Part shown: one piece after another, positions 1 through 6,438 of the stretch
Layout of the letters: each line of letters starts with the position of its first letter
How positions within the stretch are numbered: the first letter of the stretch is position 1
Assembly: GCA_044225565.1 (NCBI GenBank)
Contig: JBGAIL010000175.1
Span: 1-9,491, forward strand
Length of the DNA stretch: 9,491 nt
Source of the DNA: CAVXAE01 sp044225565
Lineage (GTDB): Bacteria; Pseudomonadota; Gammaproteobacteria; Steroidobacterales; Steroidobacteraceae
Reading direction: 5' to 3'
Position numbers and translations under genes: made by a program
Notes under the pieces: generated by a model
The model's database searches: none
Seen by the model: the letters and a program-made list of their open reading frames with translations, nothing else
What the model was told of the DNA's origin: nothing

Positions 1-371
1 TCCGGGACCGTGCTGCCGCGCTGGAGCGGAGCGGCGCTCACATCGAAGGCATGAGTCGCGCCACCGAGGATAACGCGGACAGTCGCCGGGCGGACCTTCA
101 GGCGGTGCTCGCGCGCCTCGCAGAGCTGGAGGTGAACGAACTGCTGGTCGAGGCGGGGCCCACGCTGGCAGGAGAGTTCGTTCGCCAGGGGCTGGCCGAT
201 GAGCTCCTTATATACGTGGCGCCGACCCTGCTCGGCCCGCAGGGGCACCCCTTGTTCGAGCTGCCGCAACTGCTGGACCTGCGGGCGGCGCACCGGTTCC
301 GCCTCACGGAAACCAGCCGTTTCGGCGAAGACCTCCGGTTGCGCCTGCGGTCCGTGGCGGGCACGCACTGA
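1..371 (+). CDS. ribD: RibD C-terminal part (5-amino-6-ribosylamino uracil reductase domain), 5' truncated
   Basis: The gene enters from the left edge; the first full codon in frame is at base 3 and the TGA is at 369-371. RibD is the bifunctional deaminase/reductase that converts the GTP cyclohydrolase II product to 5-amino-6-ribitylamino-uracil phosphate in riboflavin synthesis. Only the end of the C-terminal NADPH-dependent reductase domain is present. The visible signature is LLVEAGPTLAGEFVRQGLAD followed by ELLIYVAPTLLG, which matches the conserved 'EaGptLaga...glvDEl..yvAP.llG' stretch of RibD. The zinc deaminase domain lies outside the window. The ATG at 51 is internal, because the frame is open and RibD-like upstream of it (RDRAAALERSGAHIEG). 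The stop overlaps the ribE start (TGATG), so translation is probably coupled. The identification is firm from the motif and the neighbours. Confidence 0.93.
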   Translation, partial: RDRAAALERSGAHIEGMSRATEDNADSRRADLQAVLARLAELEVNELLVEAGPTLAGEFVRQGLADELLIYVAPTLLGPQGHPLFELPQLLDLRAAHRFRLTETSRFGEDLRLRLRSVAGTH

Positions 372-970
372 TGTTCACCGGAATCGTTCAGGACGTCGGT
401 TGCATCGAAGCACGCGTTCCGCGCGGTGGCGATGTGCGGTTGACTGTCGGCGTGAAAAAGCTGGATCTCTCGCGCGTGGTGGAGGGAGACAGCATCTGCG
501 TCCAGGGTGTTTGTTTGACTGCGCTCTCGATCACGCCAGCCCGTTTCGAGGCGGATGTCTCGGGTGAAACGCTATCGCTCACGACGCTCGGAGCCCTGGA
601 GGTGGGATCCCCCGTGAATCTCGAGCCGGCGTTGCGAGCGGGGGATGCGCTGGGCGGCCATCTGGTGTCGGGGCACGTCGATGGGATTGGTGAGGTCATT
701 TCTGCACGCGATGACGCGCGTTCGCTTCGCGTGACGATCGCGGCGCCGGCAGCGCTCGTGAGGTTCATTGCGCAGAAGGGCTCGATTACGGTCGAAGGCG
801 TGAGTCTCACCGTGAACGAAGTCGAGGGCGAGCGGTTTGGTGTGAACCTCATACCGCATACGCGGGAGGTGACGACGCTAGGACGCCTCGTGGCGGGTGC
901 GCGTGTGAATCTGGAGATCGATCAGGTCGCACGCTATGTAGAGCGGCTGCTCGGTGCAGCGGCGCGCTAA
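371..970 (+). CDS. ribE: Riboflavin synthase, alpha subunit
   Basis: This enzyme dismutates two 6,7-dimethyl-8-ribityllumazine molecules to riboflavin plus the pyrimidinedione, the last step of riboflavin synthesis, in the cytosol. The protein has 199 residues, close to the usual 200-215. It starts with the hallmark MFTGIV and contains two tandem lumazine-binding barrels. Repeat 1 has EGDSICVQGVCLTA (38-51) and repeat 2 has KGSITVEGVSLTVNEV (136-151). The junction motif GGHLVSGHVDGIGEV lies at 95-109. The ATG overlaps the ribD stop by one base, which fixes the start. The same gene is called ribC in some genera; ribE is used here because RibH (lumazine synthase) is encoded downstream. After the stop there is a 70-bp gap before the transporter gene, which holds a GC-rich palindrome (1010-1019). 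Confidence 0.97.
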   Translation: MFTGIVQDVGCIEARVPRGGDVRLTVGVKKLDLSRVVEGDSICVQGVCLTALSITPARFEADVSGETLSLTTLGALEVGSPVNLEPALRAGDALGGHLVSGHVDGIGEVISARDDARSLRVTIAAPAALVRFIAQKGSITVEGVSLTVNEVEGERFGVNLIPHTREVTTLGRLVAGARVNLEIDQVARYVERLLGAAAR

Positions 971-1040
971 CAACCGTCGCGTACGCACGCTTGGGCTTGT
1001 GGGCGGTGTGCGCATGCGCGTGATCTGCTGAGCCACGCGC

Positions 1041-1883
1041 GTGTCTCCCTTCATCTTTCTCTGCGTGCTAGGCGCGGCGCTGCTCAATGCGAGCTGGAAT
1101 GCCATCGTCAAATCCGGCGAGGACAAGGCACTGGATGTCGTGCTGGTGTCGGCGGGTGCGGGGCTCGTGTCTGCCGTGACGTTGCCCTTCCTGCTGCAAC
1201 CTGCTGCGGAGAGCTGGCCGTATCTCGCGGCATCCACTGTCAGCCAGTGGCTGTACTACTACCTGCTCTCCACTGCCTATCGCCATGGGGACATGAGTGA
1301 GGCCTATCCGCTCATGCGGGGCGTAGCGCCGTTGATCGTCGCGACGGTGGCGGGCCCGCTGATCGGCGAGACGCTCACGGCGCATCGATGGCTGGGTGTG
1401 GCGCTGATTTCCGCCGGCGCGCTCACCATGGCGCTGGATGGGAATTTTCGTCGATCGTCGAACACTTCCGCGGTGCCCTACGCGCTGGCCAATGCGGGGG
1501 TCATTGCTTTCTATACGCTCGTGGACGGCGTCGGCGCGCGGAAGTCCGGTGCGCCGCTCGCGTATACGATGTGGCTCTTCTTGCTGAGCGCGGCGCCCAT
1601 GCTGCTGTGGGCTCTGTTAAGGCGGCGCTCCGACTTCACGCGCTACGCACGTGGGCGGCTTCATCTTGGGGGTCTTGGTGGCGCGGCGACCGTGGGGTCA
1701 TACGGGGTGGTGCTGTATTCCATGACTCTCGCGCCCGTCGCCCTGATCGCCGCGCTGCGAGAGACCTCGATTCTGTTTGCGGCGGCGATCGCGGTGCTGA
1801 TCCTGGGCGAGCGGATCAGTATGTTGCGGTATCTGGCCATCGGGTTCATCGCGGCGGGCGCCGTGGCCATCCGGCTGGCCTGA
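1041..1883 (+). CDS. EamA/DMT-superfamily transporter inside the riboflavin gene block
   Basis: This is a 280-residue, very hydrophobic inner-membrane protein made of two homologous EamA halves (about 1-135 and 145-280), consistent with about ten transmembrane helices. The first helix carries LGAALLNASWNAIVKS and the first half ends in the typical RGVAPLIVATVAGPLIGE. The second half repeats this as ALRETSILFAAAIAVLILGE, so the internal duplication is visible. The GTG at 1041 is the first possible start after an in-frame TGA at 1029-1031, and the first internal ATG is far downstream, so GTG is well supported, although no clear Shine-Dalgarno sequence precedes it. The substrate cannot be read from the sequence. 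The position between ribE and ribBA suggests flavin or a flavin precursor: DMT-type riboflavin transporters (RibN, ImpX) are known, but this is inference. A general metabolite exporter is the alternative. Confidence 0.88.
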   Translation: MSPFIFLCVLGAALLNASWNAIVKSGEDKALDVVLVSAGAGLVSAVTLPFLLQPAAESWPYLAASTVSQWLYYYLLSTAYRHGDMSEAYPLMRGVAPLIVATVAGPLIGETLTAHRWLGVALISAGALTMALDGNFRRSSNTSAVPYALANAGVIAFYTLVDGVGARKSGAPLAYTMWLFLLSAAPMLLWALLRRRSDFTRYARGRLHLGGLGGAATVGSYGVVLYSMTLAPVALIAALRETSILFAAAIAVLILGERISMLRYLAIGFIAAGAVAIRLA

Positions 1884-1923
1884 GGGTTGCACCCTCGGCT
1901 ACCATGCCGGCCTGACTTTCCAA

Positions 1924-1928
1924 GGAAT
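1924..1928 (+). promoter_or_regulatory. Ribosome binding site of ribBA
   Basis: A purine-rich AAGGA lies within CCAAGGAATCCCC just before the ATG at 1933, at a spacing suited to initiation. It supports that ATG as the ribBA start and suggests that ribBA translation is initiated independently of the transporter 49 bp upstream. Confidence 0.6.
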
Positions 1929-1932
1929 CCCC

Positions 1933-3054
1933 ATGTCCAACGTCTATTCGCTGCCCCCCCGTCCGGCGGACGGCGAGGAGCGTTCCGCCGGCCTCAGCAG
2001 CATCGACGAGCTCGCGGCGGAGCTGCGCGCGGGCCGCATGGTGCTGGTGCTGGACGACGAGGATCGCGAAAACGAAGGCGACCTCATCATGGCTGCCGAA
2101 CACGCGACGCCGGAGGCCGTGGCGTTCATGATTCGGCACACCAGCGGCATCATTTGCGTGCCGATGGAAGATGATCGCCTCGCGCGGCTCGATCTTCCTC
2201 AAATGGTGCCTGACAATGACGATGCGTTTCGCACCGCGTTCACGGTATCGGTGGACTACCGGCATGGCACGACCACTGGCGTATCGTCCAGCGACCGCTC
2301 GGCGACGATCCGCGCGCTGGCGGGCAACACGGCTTCGGCAAAGGATTTCGCGCGCCCTGGGCACATCTTCCCGCTGCGTCCGCGACGCGGTGGCGTGCTC
2401 GTGCGGGCCGGTCACACTGAAGCCGCGGTGGACCTGTGCAAGCTTGCGGGCCTGCAACCCGTCGGTGTGCTGTGCGAGCTCATGAACGACGACGGCACCA
2501 TGGCGCGCCGTCCCCAGATCGAGGAATTCGCGCGTGAGCATCAGCTGAAGATCGGTACGATCGCAGACCTCATTCGCCATCGCCTGCGCAACGAGCGGTC
2601 GATCGAGCGCGTGGCACACGAGAAGGTGCATACGGAGTTTGGAGAGTTCGATCTCTATACATACGAAGACCGCGTGCATCAGGGCACGCACTTCGCGCTC
2701 GCGCACGGCAAGCTGGATGGCGTTGGGTCGGCGGTGCCGCTCGTTCGCGTGCACGTCTCCGATACCTTGCGCGACCTGCTGGGCATCCGTTCGGACGCCA
2801 AGGCATGGACATTGCGTGCGGCGCTGGAGCGCATCTCTCACGCAGGCAGCGGCGTGGTCGTGGTTTTGAAGGAGCAGGAATCCACCACCAAGCGTGAGCC
2901 GGGCGGGGCGGTGCTTCGCACATACGGTGTTGGTGCGCAGATCCTCAAAGATCTCGGCGTGCGGCGCATGCGTGTGCTTTCGGCGCCCAAGCAGATGCTC
3001 GGCATTTCGGCATTCGATCTCGAAGTCGAGAGCTACGTGAGTGAGGATGCATGA
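1933..3054 (+). CDS. ribBA: 3,4-dihydroxy-2-butanone 4-phosphate synthase with a degenerate GTP cyclohydrolase II-like domain (RibBA/RibBX type)
   Basis: The N-terminal half (about 22-220) is DHBP synthase, which converts ribulose 5-phosphate to the four-carbon unit used by RibH. The acidic metal-binding loop DDEDRENEGDLIMAAE is at 41-56, the core RPGHIFPLRPRRGG at 141-154, and HTEAAVDLCKLAGL plus E182 follow. The C-terminal half (about 225-373) has the GCHII fold, with RTYGVGAQILKDLGV and PKQMLGISAFDLEVE recognisable. However, the catalytic zinc segment, HSECLTGD...CDCG in E. coli RibA, reads HVSDTLRDLLGIRSDAKAW here, and there is no cysteine after C181. GTP cyclohydrolase II activity is therefore unlikely, and a separate RibA is expected elsewhere. 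Such degenerate fusions are common in proteobacteria. The start is supported by AAGGA at 1924-1928. The end overlaps ribH (ATGA). No FMN riboswitch fits in the 49-bp leader. Confidence 0.95.
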   Translation: MSNVYSLPPRPADGEERSAGLSSIDELAAELRAGRMVLVLDDEDRENEGDLIMAAEHATPEAVAFMIRHTSGIICVPMEDDRLARLDLPQMVPDNDDAFRTAFTVSVDYRHGTTTGVSSSDRSATIRALAGNTASAKDFARPGHIFPLRPRRGGVLVRAGHTEAAVDLCKLAGLQPVGVLCELMNDDGTMARRPQIEEFAREHQLKIGTIADLIRHRLRNERSIERVAHEKVHTEFGEFDLYTYEDRVHQGTHFALAHGKLDGVGSAVPLVRVHVSDTLRDLLGIRSDAKAWTLRAALERISHAGSGVVVVLKEQESTTKREPGGAVLRTYGVGAQILKDLGVRRMRVLSAPKQMLGISAFDLEVESYVSEDA

Positions 3055-3575
3055 GTGACTGGAAGCGTCCGGCATCCGGCGGCCCGCCGTCGGCCGGCAG
3101 CGAGGGCGCTGTCCGGGAGTTGCGCGGAAAACGGGATGCGAAGCGATATCGCGTGGCTGTCGCGGCGTCCGTATTCAATGATGCCATCGTCAATGCTTTG
3201 CTCGAGGGTGCGTTGGGGGCGTGGAAGAAGCACGGTGGTGACGTCGACCAGCTGCTGATCGCGCGCGTGCCGGGGGCGTTCGAGTTGCCCGTCGTGGCGC
3301 GCCAGATGGCGGTGAGCGGGCGTTACGATGCCGTGGTGGCGCTGGGCGCGGTTATCCGTGGCGACACTCCGCACTTCGAGTATGTCTCGGGCGAATGTGC
3401 GCGGGGGTTGCAGCAGGTGAGCTGTGATACCGGGGTGCCTGTGGTTTTCGGCGTGCTTACGGTGAACACGATGGAGCAGGCGCAGGAGCGCGCGTTCGTC
3501 GACCGCAGCAACAAGGGCGGGGAGTCGATGGAGGTCGCGCTCGAGATGGCCGACCTGCTCGCTCAACTCAAATGA
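3051..3575 (+). CDS. ribH: 6,7-dimethyl-8-ribityllumazine synthase
   Basis: RibH condenses 5-amino-6-ribitylamino-uracil with the RibB product to give the lumazine that RibE uses; the family forms pentamers or icosahedral 60-mers. The protein has 174 residues. VPGAFELP is at 73-80, and GAVIRGDTPHFEYV (99-112) carries the catalytic histidine H108. GVLTVNT is at 134-140, and NKGGE at 154-158 is the phosphate/substrate loop. The first 30 residues, rich in Gly, Pro and charged residues (WKRPASGGPPSAGSEG), form an extension beyond the usual core of about 155. The ATG overlaps the ribBA stop (ATGA) and has GTGAGG just upstream, so this long start looks genuine. The gene overlaps nusB in the same way at its end. 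Extra N-terminal residues could lie on the particle interior or affect assembly; this is inference. Confidence 0.96.
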   Translation: MSDWKRPASGGPPSAGSEGAVRELRGKRDAKRYRVAVAASVFNDAIVNALLEGALGAWKKHGGDVDQLLIARVPGAFELPVVARQMAVSGRYDAVVALGAVIRGDTPHFEYVSGECARGLQQVSCDTGVPVVFGVLTVNTMEQAQERAFVDRSNKGGESMEVALEMADLLAQLK

Positions 3576-4006
3576 ACAAGCCGCATTTCACATCCGGTGC
3601 GCGCTCGCTGGCGCGCAAGCTCGCGATGCAGGCGCTGTACCGCTGGCAGATGAACGAGGGTCCGTGGCAGGACCTGGTCAGCGAATTCGCGACGGAGGAG
3701 GGCATGGATCGGGCGGACGGCGAGTATTTCCAGGAGCTCGTGCGCGGAGTCTGTTCCTCGCGGGACGTGCTGGATACGTCGCTCACCGGCTGGATGGACC
3801 GCAAGACGGGCCTCCTCGACCCCATCGAGCGCGCCGTGCTGCTGATCGGCGCCTACGAGCTGAAGGAGCGCCCCGAAGTGCCGTATCGCGTGGTCATCGA
3901 CGAGGGCGTGAGCCTCGCGCGTCGCTTCGGTGCCACCGACGGCCACAAGTTCGTCAACGCCGTCCTCGACCGCGCCGCCCGTGAGCTGCGCCCTCACGAG
4001 CATTGA
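3572..4006 (+). CDS. nusB: Transcription antitermination factor NusB
   Basis: NusB binds boxA RNA with NusE (S10) and supports rRNA antitermination and transcription-translation coupling. The protein has 144 residues, a standard size. The basic N-terminal helix SLARKLAMQALYRWQ (12-26) is the boxA-binding region. LLDPIERAVLLIGAYEL (81-97) and DEGVSLARRFG (110-120) through GHKFVNAVLDRAAREL (124-139) are the C-terminal helical motifs of the family. The ATG overlaps the ribH stop by four bases (ATGA) and there is no separate Shine-Dalgarno sequence, so translation is probably coupled to ribH. The ribH-nusB-thiL order is common in proteobacteria. Nothing in the protein is unusual. Confidence 0.97.
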   Translation: MNKPHFTSGARSLARKLAMQALYRWQMNEGPWQDLVSEFATEEGMDRADGEYFQELVRGVCSSRDVLDTSLTGWMDRKTGLLDPIERAVLLIGAYELKERPEVPYRVVIDEGVSLARRFGATDGHKFVNAVLDRAARELRPHEH

Positions 4007-4057
4007 AATGCCGATGCTGCGGTGTCCGGCACCAATGCCACCAGTTCCATTCGACGC

Positions 4058-5035
4058 ATGTCCGGTACCGGCGAGTTTGAGCTGATCGAGCGGTACTTCC
4101 GCGAGTGCGGCGCGAAGCGCGCGGACGTGGCGCTCGGCGTGGGAGACGACGCGGCATTGCTGGAAAGCCCGCCAGGGCATCAGCTGGTCGCCACGATCGA
4201 CACCCTGGTGGAAGGCAGGCATTTCCCGGCGGGATCGCCGCCCGATTCCATCGGGCACCGCGCGCTGGCCGTCAACCTCAGCGATCTCGCGGCCATGGGG
4301 GCAAAGCCGGCCTGGGCACTGCTCGCGCTCACGCTGCCCCGTGTGGATGAGTTCTGGCTCGCCGCCTTCACCTCGGGCTTCTCGAAGCTCGCGGAGCAGC
4401 ATGATGTCGCTCTCGTCGGCGGCAACACCACTTCGGGACCTCTCGCCATCAGTGTCCAGCTCCTGGGGCAGGTGCCGTCCGGCACGGCGCTGCTCCGCAG
4501 CGGCGGCAAACCGGGTGACATATTGTTCGTCACCGGCACTCCGGGCGACTCCACGGCCGGCCTCGCGCTCGATCAATCCGTCCCGCAATCTGCCAATTAC
4601 GACAGTGTCCGCTACCTGCAGGAGAGATTCCGGTTTCCGACGCCGCGGGTCGAGCTCGGGCAGCGGCTGCGAGGGATTGCCAGTGCTTGCATCGACGTAT
4701 CGGATGGCCTGTTCGGCGACGCTGGCAAGCTCGCGCGCGCGAGCCGCTGTGGCATGCACATATCGTACGAGCGATTGCCCGTGTCACCGCAACTGGTTGC
4801 CGTGGCAGGCGACGAGCGTGCGCGTCATTACGCGCTCACGGGAGGTGAGGACTACGAGCTGTGCTTCACCGTGTCCGCAAACGCCCTGGATGCGCTCTCT
4901 CGTGCACTGCCACCTTCACAGTGGGAATACACCCGCATCGGCGAGCTGACGACGGATGGTTCGCTCCGCGTGACACGAGACGGGACTGTGATCGACTTCT
5001 CGCATTCCGGATTCGATCACTTCGGCGCGCGCTGA
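4058..5035 (+). CDS. thiL: Thiamine-monophosphate kinase
   Basis: ThiL phosphorylates thiamine monophosphate to thiamine diphosphate with ATP, the final step of cofactor synthesis. From the ATG at 4058 the protein has 325 residues and begins MSGTGEFELIERYF, matching the family's usual GEFxLIxRYF opening. A GTG at 4022 would add 12 residues with no conserved look; neither start has a strong Shine-Dalgarno sequence, so 4022 remains possible. Family motifs are VGDDAALL (28-35), IDTLVEGRHF (47-56), NLSDLAAMGA (73-82), VTGTPGDSTAGLA (158-170), DVSDGL (213-218) and GGEDYELCF (262-270). One deviation stands out: the usual GGDTTRGPL reads GGNTTSGPL at 121-129, placing Asn at a conserved acidic position near the metal/nucleotide site. 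The gap from nusB is 51 bp. The usual follower pgpA is absent. Confidence 0.95.
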   Translation: MSGTGEFELIERYFRECGAKRADVALGVGDDAALLESPPGHQLVATIDTLVEGRHFPAGSPPDSIGHRALAVNLSDLAAMGAKPAWALLALTLPRVDEFWLAAFTSGFSKLAEQHDVALVGGNTTSGPLAISVQLLGQVPSGTALLRSGGKPGDILFVTGTPGDSTAGLALDQSVPQSANYDSVRYLQERFRFPTPRVELGQRLRGIASACIDVSDGLFGDAGKLARASRCGMHISYERLPVSPQLVAVAGDERARHYALTGGEDYELCFTVSANALDALSRALPPSQWEYTRIGELTTDGSLRVTRDGTVIDFSHSGFDHFGAR

Positions 5036-5038
5036 CTC

Positions 5039-5089
5039 CGGGTGGGGGCGTGTGAGGCGCGCATCACAGTCGATCCCGCCCCCCATCCG
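5039..5089 (+). terminator. Large GC-rich hairpin just after thiL (possible terminator of the rib-nusB-thiL block)
   Basis: Three bases after the thiL stop, CGGGTGGGGGCG (5039-5050) pairs with CGCCCCCCATCCG (5077-5089). This gives a 12-bp stem with one G-U pair and one bulged C. Inside it sits a second stem, TGTGA/TCACA (5051-5055/5064-5068). The fold is strong, but no T-run follows, so intrinsic termination would be atypical. It may instead stall polymerase or serve as a DNA-level regulatory site (see the inner palindrome). Confidence 0.5.
5051..5068. promoter_or_regulatory. CRP-like palindrome TGTGA-N8-TCACA upstream of the kinase gene
   Basis: The 18-mer TGTGAGGCGCGCATCACA is palindromic except for one base pair. 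Its half-sites equal the CRP/FNR-superfamily CRP half-sites (TGTGA...TCACA), but the spacer is 8 bp instead of the usual 6. Its centre (5059.5) lies about 42 bp upstream of the start point predicted from a possible -10 (TATGCT, 5090-5095). That matches class II activator geometry, and there is no good -35. This regulatory reading is inference; the same bases can also form the inner hairpin stem. Confidence 0.4.
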
Positions 5090-5124
5090 TATGCTGCCCG
5101 GCGTCCATCGTTCGGCTGCGCACC

Positions 5125-6429
5125 ATGACCATCACGGCCCAGAAGCCTGCTTCACCCCGCAAAATCCCTGAGAAAATCGGCAAGTACGTGGTGGTCAACG
5201 AGGTCGGCCGCGGCAGCACGGGCGTGGTCTACCTTTCACACGATGCGTACTACGGGCGCGACGTGGCGATCAAGGTGTACAACATGGACACCGGCGGGGA
5301 CGAGGACCGCGCACGTACCGCGCGCAAGATGTTTCTGCAGGAGGCGCATCTCGTCGGCATGCTGCAGCACCCGAACATCCTGCCCATCTACGATGCGGGC
5401 GAAGAGAACGGGCACTGCTACATCGTCACCGAGCATGTGCATGGTGCGCGCACCCTCGCGGCGTACTGCCGCTCGGATAATCTGTTGCGCGTCGACGATG
5501 TGGTGGAGATCATCTACAAGTGCGCCAAGGCGCTGCACTACGCGCACTCGCGCGGCGTGATCCATCGCGACATCAAGCCCTCGAACATCATGCTCACGAA
5601 CGACAGCGACGTGCGCATCATCGATTTCGGCATCGCGCTGGTGGCGGATTCGGATATTTCCCGCATCGAAGGCATCGCGGGCAGCCCCTCTTACATGTCG
5701 CCCGAGCAGGTGCAGAGCTTCGAGCTCACCAACCGCTCGGACCTGTATTCCCTCGGCGCCGTGATGTATGAGTTGCTCACCGGCACGCGGCCCTTCCGCG
5801 CGGGTAACCTGCAGAAGCTGCTGCACCAGATCGTGTATGCCACGCCGCCGCCGATCCATACGCTGCGCAAGGATATCTCCGAGGAGCTCGAGAGCGTCTG
5901 CTCGGTCGCACTGCTGAAGGATCCGGAGAAGCGCTACAAGAATGGTCTCGACTTCGCCGCGGAGCTCACTCGCGTCCATCAGAAGCTGCGCGAGGAGAAC
6001 TCGCGTATCGACCAGCAGGAACAGTTCGGCGTACTGCGCCGCCTGAAGTTCTTCCACGAGTTCTCGCACGCGGAAATCTGGGAAGTACTCCGCGCCAGCA
6101 ACTGGCAGGACTACGCAGCGGGAGAGGAAATCGTCAAAGAAGGCGAGATGGACGACCGCTTCTACATCATCGTCTCCGGCGCGTGTGCGGTAGAGCGTTG
6201 TGGCAGGTCCGTAGGTACGCTCGAAACGGGCGATTGTTTCGGTGAGGCGAGCTATGTGCAGGGAGCCAAGCGTACGGCCACCATCCGCGCTGCCACGGAT
6301 GTGACGGTGCTCAAGGTGAGCTCCACACTGCTGGAGCAGGTATCCGCCTCGTGCCAGCTGCGGTTCAACCGGGTCTTCCTGCGCACGCTCATCGGCCGTC
6401 TCCAGAACGCCGAGCGTCCGGCTAACTGA
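5125..6429 (+). CDS. Serine/threonine protein kinase with C-terminal cyclic-nucleotide-binding domain
   Basis: The protein has 434 residues and no transmembrane segment, so it is probably cytosolic. Residues about 20-285 form a complete Hanks-type kinase: glycine loop GRGSTG (28-33), VAIK with K50, helix-C E73, HRD at 147-149 with K151 and N154, DFG at 167-169, SPE at 192-194 and D206 in RSDLYSLG. The HRD arginine suggests control by activation-loop phosphorylation. A charged helical linker (about 277-305) leads to a cyclic-nucleotide-binding domain (about 306-425). Its phosphate-binding cassette is FGEAS (372-376) plus RTA (383-385), with the Glu-to-Arg spacing of cAMP/cGMP binders. The likely role is phosphorylation gated by cAMP or cGMP, with domain order reversed relative to eukaryotic PKG. 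Substrate and ligand are unknown. The ATG has no clear Shine-Dalgarno sequence. The gene is convergent with the next, 9 bp away. Confidence 0.92.
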   Translation: MTITAQKPASPRKIPEKIGKYVVVNEVGRGSTGVVYLSHDAYYGRDVAIKVYNMDTGGDEDRARTARKMFLQEAHLVGMLQHPNILPIYDAGEENGHCYIVTEHVHGARTLAAYCRSDNLLRVDDVVEIIYKCAKALHYAHSRGVIHRDIKPSNIMLTNDSDVRIIDFGIALVADSDISRIEGIAGSPSYMSPEQVQSFELTNRSDLYSLGAVMYELLTGTRPFRAGNLQKLLHQIVYATPPPIHTLRKDISEELESVCSVALLKDPEKRYKNGLDFAAELTRVHQKLREENSRIDQQEQFGVLRRLKFFHEFSHAEIWEVLRASNWQDYAAGEEIVKEGEMDDRFYIIVSGACAVERCGRSVGTLETGDCFGEASYVQGAKRTATIRAATDVTVLKVSSTLLEQVSASCQLRFNRVFLRTLIGRLQNAERPAN

Positions 6430-6438
6430 AGCCGGCTT

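Noticed and set aside
1010..1019. Palindrome GCGCATGCGC between ribE and the transporter gene
   Set aside because: A 10-bp palindrome of alternating G/C is frequent by chance at this base composition, and there is no promoter-like sequence around it.
1884..1932. FMN riboswitch before ribBA
   Set aside because: The leader is only 49 bases and shows none of the conserved RFN-element segments.
1846..3075. Long open frame on the minus strand (409 codons) opposite ribBA
   Set aside because: It lies wholly antisense to a well-identified gene. Its product is rich in Arg, His and Ala with no recognisable motif, as expected from the complement of GC-rich codons.
3563..4759. Long open frame on the minus strand (398 codons) opposite nusB and thiL
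   Set aside because: It spans two confirmed genes on the other strand and has low-complexity composition without family features; it is a codon-bias shadow.
5236..6069. 277-codon minus-strand frame opposite the kinase
   Set aside because: It is antisense to a complete kinase domain. The apparent protein is Val/Arg/His-rich and matches no family I know.
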